Notes under the pieces: generated by a model
Database searches by the model: none
What the model saw: only the letters and a program-made list of their open reading frames with translations
What the model was told of the DNA's origin: nothing
Part shown: one piece after another, positions 54,565 to 61,135 of the stretch
Numbering within the stretch: position 1 is the stretch's first letter
How the letters are laid out: every line of letters starts with the position of its first letter
Program-made: the position numbers and the translations under genes
From: Blautia sp.
GTDB taxonomy: Bacteria; Bacillota; Clostridia; Lachnospirales; Lachnospiraceae
Length of the DNA: 61,135 nucleotides
NCBI GenBank assembly: GCA_017463155.1
Contig: JAFTPT010000048.1
Coordinates: 1 to 61,135, forward strand
Reading direction: 5' to 3'

Positions 54565-56298
54565 ATGAAGTGGAAAGATTCTTTAGGGCGACGTAAATTT
54601 GACAGTATACTGCTTGCCGCCACCATCGAAATGACGATCGGGATCGTGATGTCCCTGATCGATACGGGCGTATCCGGTCATATCCTTGGCGTCAAAGGCC
54701 TGTCAGCCATGAACCTGATCGGTCCGATCACGGGCTTCACGATCTTTACGGAGGGTCTTTTCTCCGTAGGGACCTCCATGGTCTACGCGACCTATAAGGG
54801 GGATTATAAAGAAGAAAAGGCGGAGGCCGCTTTCGGCACGGGACTGATTGCTTCCATCGTCCTGGGACTGCTCACCTCCCTGGTTCTTCTGCTCATTGTG
54901 CCGCCGTATCTTTCCTATCTGGGGGTAAGCCCCGAGATCACAAAGCTGGTCAGGGATTTTCTGTTCTTCCTCTATCCACAGCTTGCCATGGCGCCTGTCT
55001 ACCAGCTGCTGGCCCAGATGGTCATCACGGACGGAGGCGAAGTTGCGGGCACGGCAGCGAATATCGCGGAAACCGTGCTGAATCTGGTCCTGTCCATCAT
55101 CCTCGGCATGAAGATGGGGATCATGGGCATCGGGCTTGGAACGCTCCTCAGCAACCTGGCCGGCCTGGGGATCGTGTCTCTGCATTTCCTTAACAAACGG
55201 AACGGTCTTCGCGCCCGCCTTGCCTTTGATCCGCAGGATCTGAAGCGGATGCTGTTCTTCGGTGCCAATGATTCTTCCATGTTCTTCCTGATGCCGATCC
55301 TGTCCTTCGTGACCACAAAGTTCGTGATCCTTCAGTTTGGCGAGTACTATCTGCCGATCCTGACGATCATCTACAGTATTTTTGAGATCACCGTGATCTT
55401 TGAAGCGACCGGCGAGGCCATGCGGCCCATCATGCCGATCTACAACGGAGACCGCAATTATAAGGGCATCAAGCATATCCTTGATCATTCGCTGATGGTG
55501 AACCTGCGAAGAGCCGTCGTCTTTTCGCTGTTCCTTCTGATCGGCAGCTCGTATATTCCGGTCGCTTTTGATATTACCGATCCGGTCCTTTTAAATGAAT
55601 GTACAACGGCCCTGCGGATCTATGCATTGGCCGGTCCCGGCCTGGCTGTGGTCGCGAACTTCAACTCCTTTTACTTAAATACCCGCAAACCGGTTCTGGC
55701 CGCGTTTGAGAGCGTCCTGAACACCCTGGTCTGCATTCTGGTGCTTTCGCTTCCTCTTGGCATGCTTTTCGGGATCAAGGGCATGATGCTGGGCTATGCC
55801 CTGGCGCCTTATCTGACCGCCGCGATCCTGTTCGGGTACGTCTATCTCCACTATGGAAAAGAGCTGTTCCCGAGCCTGATCCCGCAGACGGATGAGCCGA
55901 TCTTTTACCGGACCATCCTGCTGGAAGAGAAGGAGATCATGACTCTTGTCTATGATGCACATACTTTTCTGGAGGAAAACAACGTAAGCTCGAAATCCCA
56001 GGGGACCATCGAGCTTACGCTGGAAGAACTCCTGTCTCTGATCAGGGACAGGAACCAAAGTGAAGATGAGGAGAAAAAGCCGCAGAAAATCTATGCGGAA
56101 TGCTTTATGCGCATAGACAATAACGGCGTTGATCTGTCCATCTGGGACAGCGGCGAGATCTTTGATATCACGGATGTGGACAACGACATGGTCAATTTCC
56201 GAAGCTTTTTCGTAGAAAGGATCATGTCCCGGCAGGATGTAAAAATGCACATGGTCGCCACGAGCTTTAACCGGAACTTCTTCCATTTCCCGGTGTAG
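54565..56298 (+). CDS. MATE-type transporter fused to a HATPase-like domain
   Basis: 577 residues. The first ~440 form a MATE transporter (12 hydrophobic segments; SLIDTGVSGHILGVKGLSAM, LTSLVLLLIV, ITDGGEVAGTAANI). From ~450 a cytoplasmic domain resembles a GHKL/anti-sigma-type ATPase: TIELTLEELLSLIRD (N-box-like), GVDLSIWDSGE (D-x-G) and a final TSFNRNFFHF like the usual G-L-N-R end. The Asn normally needed for Mg-ATP is not obvious in the N-box. It is the last gene of the cluster, 17 bp after the GT-C paralog. It probably exports or flips the cluster product under regulation by its tail (inference). Confidence 0.8.
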   Translation: MKWKDSLGRRKFDSILLAATIEMTIGIVMSLIDTGVSGHILGVKGLSAMNLIGPITGFTIFTEGLFSVGTSMVYATYKGDYKEEKAEAAFGTGLIASIVLGLLTSLVLLLIVPPYLSYLGVSPEITKLVRDFLFFLYPQLAMAPVYQLLAQMVITDGGEVAGTAANIAETVLNLVLSIILGMKMGIMGIGLGTLLSNLAGLGIVSLHFLNKRNGLRARLAFDPQDLKRMLFFGANDSSMFFLMPILSFVTTKFVILQFGEYYLPILTIIYSIFEITVIFEATGEAMRPIMPIYNGDRNYKGIKHILDHSLMVNLRRAVVFSLFLLIGSSYIPVAFDITDPVLLNECTTALRIYALAGPGLAVVANFNSFYLNTRKPVLAAFESVLNTLVCILVLSLPLGMLFGIKGMMLGYALAPYLTAAILFGYVYLHYGKELFPSLIPQTDEPIFYRTILLEEKEIMTLVYDAHTFLEENNVSSKSQGTIELTLEELLSLIRDRNQSEDEEKKPQKIYAECFMRIDNNGVDLSIWDSGEIFDITDVDNDMVNFRSFFVERIMSRQDVKMHMVATSFNRNFFHFPV

Positions 56299-56325
56299 AA
56301 GCTCCTTAAGCTTCAGAAGCCCGAT

Positions 56326-56463
56326 CTGCTGCACCGTACACCTTCCGGCTGCGATCATATCCTGATTGTACTCCCTTGCCTTCTCCACAGAAAGTTCCGA
56401 ATAATCAACCGCTGTGACATGTGCCTTCGGATACCGCCGCAGAAGTTCACCTGCGTTCCATGG
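56326..56463 (-). pseudogene. Class I methyltransferase fragment
   Basis: The minus strand encodes NAGELLRRYPKAHVTAVDYS followed by ELSVEKAREYNQDMIAAGRC and TVQQ. This is the SAM-binding region (strand 2 Asp in AVDYS) of a small class I methyltransferase. It is closed by a stop 9 bp upstream of the fragment and runs into the MATE gene's 3' end. Both ends of the gene are missing. Confidence 0.45.
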
Positions 56464-56484
56464 TAAATGCTTTCATTGGCTGTA

Positions 56485-56913
56485 TCACCTCGTTTTTTGC
56501 AAATCCTCCACATCTACGCACCGAAATCCATTCTCCATCAAAAGCTGTGCCGTCACGCCGGCTCCATCTACCAGCGTACCGGTAAATGTTCCGTCATACC
56601 GCTGTTTTACACCACAGCTGGGACTTCTGGACTGCAGCACGATCAGATCCGGCTGCTCACGCATGGCAATCTCCAGGCACTTTGCGGCACCGGCACGGAA
56701 TTCTACGTCCACAATCCTGCCATCCTTAGCCGTAACCACACCATCCTTGATCTCTGACGGAACACGCGGTGTCGGAAGGCCGCCCATCTGCTCCGGGCAG
56801 ACCGTGATCACTTCATTTTCCTCCATCAACCGCAGGACCTTTTCGTTCCGGTTATTGCCGCCATTATATTTACAATTCTCACCTGCCAGGCAGGCACTGA
56901 CCATGATCTTCAA
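56485..56913 (-). CDS. DUF523 family protein
   Basis: A 142-residue small cytoplasmic protein. Signature parts are VSACLAGENCKYNGGNN near the start, CPEQMGGLPTPRVPSEI (~39-55) and LQSRSPSCGVKQRYDGTF (~93-110). Three conserved Cys are present. TTG at 56913 is taken as start because the family begins MKI-VSACL; AAGGAAG precedes it. Function of the family is unknown, although some members are fused to DUF1722 and linked to DNA repair. Confidence 0.9.
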   Translation of the reverse strand: MKIMVSACLAGENCKYNGGNNRNEKVLRLMEENEVITVCPEQMGGLPTPRVPSEIKDGVVTAKDGRIVDVEFRAGAAKCLEIAMREQPDLIVLQSRSPSCGVKQRYDGTFTGTLVDGAGVTAQLLMENGFRCVDVEDLQKTR

Positions 56914-57057
56914 TTTCTTTTTCTTCCTTCTTCAGGTATTTCGGAGGCACTTCCTTTGTCAGCCGGACATGATTGCCGATTCGAAGAAATGATATCCATT
57001 CGGCCCGCAGTCTAAAAGTCATCACGACTACTCCGATCCTTCTTGCATTTTCAGAAA
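56914..57057. other. Gap between methyltransferase and DUF523
   Basis: No confident gene. A minus-strand frame reads RLRAEWISFLRIGNHVRLTK and then EVPPKYLKK before overlapping DUF523. It looks protein-like but has no start site or known family. Confidence 0.3.
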
Positions 57058-57666
57058 TCAAAGTGCCTTTTTCGCAACGCATTGAAAGGAAAACGGTGAG
57101 ATTTTCCGGTATCGGACTTTACAGAACCCGGCGCTGTGAACCATTTCTTCAATTTCGTTTCGGCAGTACATCTTTACATCCCCGCCCGGAAGCCTTGGAA
57201 AGATCCGGTTTGCGACAGCCCTCAGCGGCGCGGCACAATCCATATCATTCAGGAGAAGATATCCACCCGGTTTAAGGATCCGATACATTTCATTCAGGGC
57301 ATCCTGAGGATGTGGATAATGATGAATGCTCATATTGCAGGTTACGACCTGGTATTGCTCGCTTTCAAACGGCATATGTTCAGCATCCCCTACGGTCACG
57401 ATTGCTGTATCAGAGAGCCTTTCTCTCGTTTCGCTGATCATTTCCTCCGACAGATCCAGCGCATTGAGCTGAATATCCGGGAAAGTATCTTCCACAAGAC
57501 TCAGGAAAGCCCCCGGGCCGCAGCCGATATCGATCAGCCGGTCCGGTTTGATCCTGCCGATTGCCTTCAGCTGGTATCGGTAGTCGTGCCGCCAATATCC
57601 TCCATGAGCAAGTCGGGATTTGCGATGGCTGTTGAAATAATTCCTTGATTTCTGTTTCTCATCCAT
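57058..57666 (-). CDS. Class I SAM-dependent methyltransferase (UbiE-like)
   Basis: A 202-residue enzyme from ATG at 57666 (GGAGG upstream). The SAM motif I is LIDIGCGPGAFLSLVE (~43-58), followed by LDLSEEMI, GDAEHMPFE and the motif II/III region MYRILKPGGYLLLNDMD. It belongs to the methyltransferase 11/UbiE type. The methyl acceptor is unknown. It runs in the same direction as DUF523, with about 145 bp between. Confidence 0.88.
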   Translation of the reverse strand: MDEKQKSRNYFNSHRKSRLAHGGYWRHDYRYQLKAIGRIKPDRLIDIGCGPGAFLSLVEDTFPDIQLNALDLSEEMISETRERLSDTAIVTVGDAEHMPFESEQYQVVTCNMSIHHYPHPQDALNEMYRILKPGGYLLLNDMDCAAPLRAVANRIFPRLPGGDVKMYCRNEIEEMVHSAGFCKVRYRKISPFSFQCVAKKAL

Positions 57667-57813
57667 TTCCGCTGCATCCTCCAAAAGAGAAAAGAGCAGG
57701 CCCGAAATCCTTCGAATCCTGCTCCGTAAAAAGTACACTAAAGGTGGTTAGATTTCGCTAACCAATAGTACGATACCACGAACTTCAAGATTTTTCAACA
57801 GCTTTGTGCTTTT

Positions 57814-57961
57814 TCATGGAAATATTTGCAATCCTTCTTCATCATCGCTCTTTTTAGACCATGCAGAGTTTGATGAAATAACTCCTGTGATACCCAGAGC
57901 CGCCTTTATTTGATCAATATGATTAAAGCAAACATTCTCAAAAGCAAACCCCAGAAAAAAC
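57814..57961 (-). pseudogene. Remnant of an AAA-ATPase/nuclease-type gene (C-terminal part)
   Basis: The minus strand reads FFLGFAFENVCFNHIDQIKA, then ALGITGVISSNSAWSKKSDD and EEGLQI to a stop at 57814. This resembles the tail of clostridial AAA ATP-binding proteins (G-AFE-VCFNH-QIK-ALGI-GV...W). The ATPase domain and the PD-(D/E)XK end are missing. It lies directly upstream of the toxin-antitoxin promoter. Confidence 0.5.
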
Positions 57962-58014
57962 CATCGGAAGGAAACCACACCGTATGAAAAAGAAAAGGAT
58001 TTCTTCGATGTGTC

Positions 58015-58050
58015 TTGAAATATGGCTAAATATGATGTATGATTTAGCCA
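58015..58050 (+). promoter_or_regulatory. Toxin-antitoxin promoter with overlapping operator
   Basis: TTGAAA (58015-58020) and TATGAT (58038-58043) are 17 bp apart. A perfect inverted repeat TGGCTAAAT (58023-58031) / ATTTAGCCA (58042-58050) covers the spacer and -10. This is the typical placement for self-repression by a Phd/YefM antitoxin. Confidence 0.75.
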
Positions 58051-58063
58051 CGGAGGTGATATC

Positions 58064-58321
58064 ATGCAGATCGTCCCTATGAGAGATTTGAAAAATACAG
58101 TGGAAATCGAGCGGAAATGCGCCGAGGAGAACGGGCCTGTCTTTGTGACAAAGAACGGATACGGCCGTCTGGTCGTGATGGATATCGAATATTACGAGAG
58201 GACCATGCAGTCCATGGAAGAAGCCCGCATGCTCAACCGCGGGATTGAAGATTACGAAAAAGGAAATGTGACAGACGGGAAGTCTTCCCTGAAAAAGCTG
58301 AGGGAGAAACATGGCATCTGA
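58064..58321 (+). CDS. Phd/YefM-family antitoxin
   Basis: An 85-residue antitoxin. The N-terminal DNA-binding half has the family pattern MQIVPMRDLKNTVEIERKCA and GPVFVTKNGYGRLVVMDIEYYE (~24-45). The C-terminal half is a flexible toxin-binding tail. GGAGGTG precedes the ATG and the palindromic operator lies just upstream. Its stop overlaps the toxin start by 11 bp. Confidence 0.9.
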   Translation: MQIVPMRDLKNTVEIERKCAEENGPVFVTKNGYGRLVVMDIEYYERTMQSMEEARMLNRGIEDYEKGNVTDGKSSLKKLREKHGI

Positions 58322-58640
58322 TCGTTACAATTACGTTTTGACGGAAAGCGCCGAAGCGGATATCGATGAAGCCTTTGACTATATCGCAAATGAGCTGGTG
58401 AATCCCGACGCCGCTTCTGCCTTTGCGGATGAACTGGAAGTAAAACTGGAAGAAATCTGTAAGACACCAAAAGCAGGCCGGCTTGTCTATAACCCTTATC
58501 TAAAAAGAGATGACATCCGGCGGGTTCTGGTAAAGAACTATATTGCCTATTACCTAATCGATGAAGACGAAGCAAAGATCGTTGTCCTTCGCGTTGTCTA
58601 TAATCGCCGTGACCAGGATAAGATATTAAAAACTATCTGA
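58311..58640 (+). CDS. RelE/ParE-family toxin
   Basis: A 109-residue toxin. ParE-type features: YVLTESAEADIDEAFDYIANEL at the N-terminus, KLEEICKTPKAGRLVY, then the conserved strand DIRRVLVKNYIAYYLIDED and IVVLRVVYNRRDQDKIL at the C-terminus. ParE acts on gyrase and RelE on ribosome-bound mRNA; the sequence alone favours the ParE branch. Overlap with the antitoxin ensures coupled translation. Confidence 0.9.
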   Translation: MASDRYNYVLTESAEADIDEAFDYIANELVNPDAASAFADELEVKLEEICKTPKAGRLVYNPYLKRDDIRRVLVKNYIAYYLIDEDEAKIVVLRVVYNRRDQDKILKTI

Positions 58641-58759
58641 TACGGGAAAACCCGGTTATAAGGACAGGCAACAATATCCATCCGATAGGCGCCCTTTTCC
58701 CTGGGATAGAACACGTTCTGTAAGCCACGGAAACGACCTTCCGATTAGCACAGCTAATA

Positions 58760-58867
58760 TCAGGGCTCAGTCTCCGTAAAACTTACCTGATCATAAACAT
58801 CGGCCGCCACTTCCATCAAACCCCTCATCAAAGCCTGGTTTGGAAATGATGTAATTGAAAGATCCAT
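58760..58867 (-). CDS. Candidate 35-residue protein coupled to the ATPase gene
   Basis: ATG at 58867 shares its A with the TGA stop of the upstream AAA-ATPase (TGATG), giving MDLSITSFPNQALMRGLMEV and ending VSFTETEP. The TGATG overlap allows translational coupling. There is no known family. It may be a real small partner, or the fossil of a longer gene; downstream sequence shows no clear continuation. Confidence 0.3.
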   Translation of the reverse strand: MDLSITSFPNQALMRGLMEVAADVYDQVSFTETEP

Positions 58868-60765
58868 CACTTTTTTTCAACCGTCACTGCCACTTTTTTC
58901 CCACTGAAGCCGATGCCAAAGAATATGATATTGCTAATACCATGGTACTCCATGTCAGTATAATACTGATGATCTCTGATCTGCTCAATGCCTTCCGCTG
59001 CCAGCGCTTTCAATCCGGCTTCATCCAGATCCTTCTTCGTTTTGAATTCGAGGATAAATCCTGTCCTGCTTTTATCATGCGGCTCCAGCTGCACATCAAA
59101 CCGGCCCTCTCCGGACTCCCTGTTTGAGGTGATATAATAGCTGTCTGACATCACCGCCAGCATTCCAAATACAGTTCCATGGTAAAAGCTCTCATATGCA
59201 GTATCATACACACTGGCCGACTGAAGCAGATATTTTTGCAGCGTTTCTGTAAGCAGTTCGCTGTTCCCTGTACGAACAGAAACTTCAAAGTCCCGCAGGA
59301 GAGATCCTGTAAAGACCGCACTGTACAGGTTCAGGATCTCCTTCTGAAATACACTCTTGATCTCCCGATTAGGGATGGAAAGAGAGCAGATCGGATTGCC
59401 GCCTATCGCACCGATCGTTCCTGTAACCCGCAGGTATCCGGCAACCAGCAGAAAGCTGTAAATGACATCTGCGTCTCCATTAAGCTCCGGGTAAATGATA
59501 TCTGTATCAATGATCGCCTGAACTGCCTTACCCTGCATCAGTGCAGACAGGCTTTCATATGTCTCGGGATTTGCCTCTCTGATCAGCTGCCCGATCATCT
59601 CATTCCCGCTGGTTCTTGACCAGAATGCTTTCGGTTTACAGTCATTGTTAAAGTAACTGATCACAGACCAGGGATTGTATATTTCCTTACTGCCAAACAG
59701 GTAGCCATCATACCAGCTTTGGATCTCGGGAAGTTTTTCTTCCATTCCGTAATAGGCGGCCATCTCGGAAACTTCCTTTTGTGTAAACCCGAAATACTGC
59801 GCGTACTTGTCATCCATGATCGTGTTTACGACCAGATTGTTTAATCCGCTGAAAAGGCTTTGCCCAGGCACGCCTTCGGTGTCCTTCGCGACCCGCAAGA
59901 TCCCTGTCAGAATCCCAAACTCCAGATCTTCGTTGTCCTTCAGGCCGGCCGAGAAAAGATTGCGCATAAAGTCGATCACTTCATCATAGCAGCCGTTAAG
60001 ATAACCTTGTTGGATCGGTGTATCATATTCATCTATGACCACGATCGCTTTCTGTCCATAATGCTGAGCAAGCATGGAGGACAGCTTTCCCAACGAAAAC
60101 TGAACATCCGTTGTTCCGGCGCTGGAATCAGCGATCCTCTGATAAAATTTCTTGTCGAATTCATTCAGCCTGTCACTGCCGAGAAGCTCAATGTGTGCCA
60201 GAAAAGCTTCTTTAATCGAAAAGCTGAGGTTTTGGTACATATCCTCCCAGTTTTTCTGATGTGCATCCTTAAATGACAGAAAGATAACCGGGTATTTTCC
60301 CTGGTAACTCCTGTATTCTTTACCGGCGGACCAGATCTCCTTATCCCTGAAATAGACAGATGTATCTTTCTCTGACCGCTCAAAGAAAGTTCTGACCATA
60401 TCTAACGTTAATGTCTTGCCAAATCGTCTGGGTCTTGTAAAGAGATATACTTTATTATGATCATCAATGATATCCTTGATCAACAGCGTTTTATCGACGT
60501 AATAACATTCTCCGGAAACTTCCTTATAGGATGTGATCCCAACCGGGCATGGAAGCAGTTTCGTTGTTCTTGTTCGGGAAAGCACCTTATTTGCTTTCTT
60601 CGCACGCAGCACTGACGGCTTTTCAGCATCGGAAGGGACCATCCAGAATTTACCTTTTTTGTAAGCTCCCGAAAAATAACCGTCCACACATAACTGATTG
60701 ATCCGTCTCGTAGTGACGCCCCATTTTTCCGCGAGTTCCTTTACCCCGATATATTCTGCAGCCAA
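58867..60765 (-). CDS. AAA-ATPase-like/PD-(D/E)XK nuclease-type protein
   Basis: 632 residues. An N-terminal helix-turn-helix (VKELAEKWGVTTRRINQL) and ~60-residue linker precede the AAA-ATPase-like domain: YVDKTLLIKDIID, P-loop RPRRFGKT, Walker B IVVIDEYDTP and the conserved region WYDGYLFG. The C-terminus has the PDDEXK_9 core FDVQLEP...TGFILEFKTKKD, with Asp and E-x-K at positions typical of a nuclease site. Such genes are abundant in Lachnospiraceae; their role is unknown. GGGAGG is just upstream; the start is TTG at 60765. Confidence 0.88.
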   Translation of the reverse strand: MAAEYIGVKELAEKWGVTTRRINQLCVDGYFSGAYKKGKFWMVPSDAEKPSVLRAKKANKVLSRTRTTKLLPCPVGITSYKEVSGECYYVDKTLLIKDIIDDHNKVYLFTRPRRFGKTLTLDMVRTFFERSEKDTSVYFRDKEIWSAGKEYRSYQGKYPVIFLSFKDAHQKNWEDMYQNLSFSIKEAFLAHIELLGSDRLNEFDKKFYQRIADSSAGTTDVQFSLGKLSSMLAQHYGQKAIVVIDEYDTPIQQGYLNGCYDEVIDFMRNLFSAGLKDNEDLEFGILTGILRVAKDTEGVPGQSLFSGLNNLVVNTIMDDKYAQYFGFTQKEVSEMAAYYGMEEKLPEIQSWYDGYLFGSKEIYNPWSVISYFNNDCKPKAFWSRTSGNEMIGQLIREANPETYESLSALMQGKAVQAIIDTDIIYPELNGDADVIYSFLLVAGYLRVTGTIGAIGGNPICSLSIPNREIKSVFQKEILNLYSAVFTGSLLRDFEVSVRTGNSELLTETLQKYLLQSASVYDTAYESFYHGTVFGMLAVMSDSYYITSNRESGEGRFDVQLEPHDKSRTGFILEFKTKKDLDEAGLKALAAEGIEQIRDHQYYTDMEYHGISNIIFFGIGFSGKKVAVTVEKK

Positions 60766-60901
60766 AAGATCACCTCCCTAATGGAATTCTACATTCATGT
60801 TAATACATTTTGGGAAGTTTTTCAATCTTTTTTGAGAAATATATTTCTCTTTACAGGAAATATGACATTGGTTCGCATTATGCTTCCTTACTCTATTTGC
60901 T

Positions 60902-61014
60902 CAACTGTCGAGTTGGCAGTGATTTAACTGAATGATGCGATGAGGGTTATGCGATTAACCCATTGTAAATCAGAGATATTTCCCCTATTATTTAATCAAA
61001 TAATAAGGGAGTTT
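60902..61014 (+). promoter_or_regulatory. Structured leader of the second MATE gene
   Basis: Three stem-loops precede the ATG at 61018: CAACT/AGTTG (~60903-60916), GGGTTA/TAACCC (60944-60961) and CCCTATTATTT/AAATAATAAGGG (~60983-61010). The last sequesters the ribosome site AAGGGAG. No known riboswitch class was recognised, but the layout would allow translational control. Confidence 0.35.
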
Positions 61015-61017
61015 GTT

Positions 61018-61135
61018 ATGAAAGAGACTTTTGAAAAACAGGTAATAAACATAGCGATACCGGTCGCACTTCAGTCAATGCTCCAGTCATCTTTTTCCAT
61101 GATCGATCAGATTATGGTGGGACAACTTGGGGAAA
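61018..61135 (+). CDS. MATE-family efflux transporter (5' part only)
   Basis: The first 39 codons: MKETFEKQVINIAIPVALQS and SSFSMIDQIMVGQLGE. This is the typical start of a MATE drug/sodium antiporter, whose first membrane helix carries ALQS and whose D-Q-x-M-VG-LG motif is conserved. The rest lies beyond the window. GGGAG precedes the ATG. It differs from the HATPase-fused transporter at 54565. Confidence 0.85.
   Translation, partial: MKETFEKQVINIAIPVALQSMLQSSFSMIDQIMVGQLGE

Noticed and set aside
56879-57022. Short minus-strand frame starting MTFRLRAEWISFL
   Set aside because: It overlaps the start of DUF523, has no ribosome site and no known family. It might be a gene tail, but the evidence is too thin to call.

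Overview
Organism. The window looks like a chromosomal segment of a moderately GC-rich Clostridia member (Bacillota), most likely Lachnospiraceae or a close relative. Reasons: strong AGGAGG-type ribosome sites, sortase-type SpaA/Cna-B adhesin domains, an E/A-rich Opp lipoprotein, Rpn-type nucleases, an AAA-ATPase/PD-(D/E)XK protein, a YolD/Y-family polymerase pair, and GlsB-, DUF523- and ADP-ribosylglycohydrolase-type genes. No rRNA, tRNA, CRISPR array or intact insertion sequence was recognised.

Layout. 1-17322 (minus): one uninterrupted reading frame of 5,774 codons that runs off the left edge. It is a giant secreted adhesin with a signal peptide, an acidic stretch, fimbrial isopeptide-type domains and about 29 SpaA-like domains. 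Upstream in the same direction is an HtrA protease with an Asp-rich tail (17814-19331). 19673-27410 (plus): an oppBCDF operon ending in a lipoprotein whose ~630-residue E/A repeat precedes a solute-binding domain that appears circularly permuted. 27610-34839: an SDR oxidoreductase, a thermolysin-family (M4) metallopeptidase, a secreted SH3 protein, an antitoxin-like/esterase fusion (minus) and another secreted protein. A perfect 68-bp palindrome follows. 34963-38679 (minus): yolD, Y-family polymerase, nhaC and a small GlsB-type membrane protein, with ATGA overlaps joining the first three. 38986-41770: ADP-ribosylglycohydrolase and a run of truncated or small genes, then an Rpn nuclease.

41.9-46.1 kb (minus) is visibly AT-richer than its surroundings. 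It holds a NUDIX hydrolase, a PLD-helicase-DUF3427 gene broken by a one-base frameshift, and an ImmA/IrrE-like metallopeptidase, and resembles an acquired defence-type island. 46.4-56.3 kb (plus) is GC-rich. A perfect consensus promoter precedes six genes that overlap or nearly touch: YdjC/ChbG deacetylase, GtrB-like glycosyltransferase, stand-alone NRPS (A-PCP-C), two paralogous polytopic membrane proteins resembling GT-C glycosyltransferases, and a MATE transporter fused to a HATPase-like domain. I read this as an uncharacterised pathway that makes, glycosylates or aminoacylates, and exports or flips a lipid- or peptide-linked product. 56.3-61.1 kb mixes gene remnants, DUF523, a methyltransferase, a Phd/ParE toxin-antitoxin pair with a visible operator, an AAA-ATPase/PD-(D/E)XK protein and the start of a second MATE transporter.

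The two strongest points for follow-up are the circularly permuted peptide-binding lipoprotein and the NRPS/glycosyltransferase/MATE cluster. All assignments come from reading motifs; no database search was possible.
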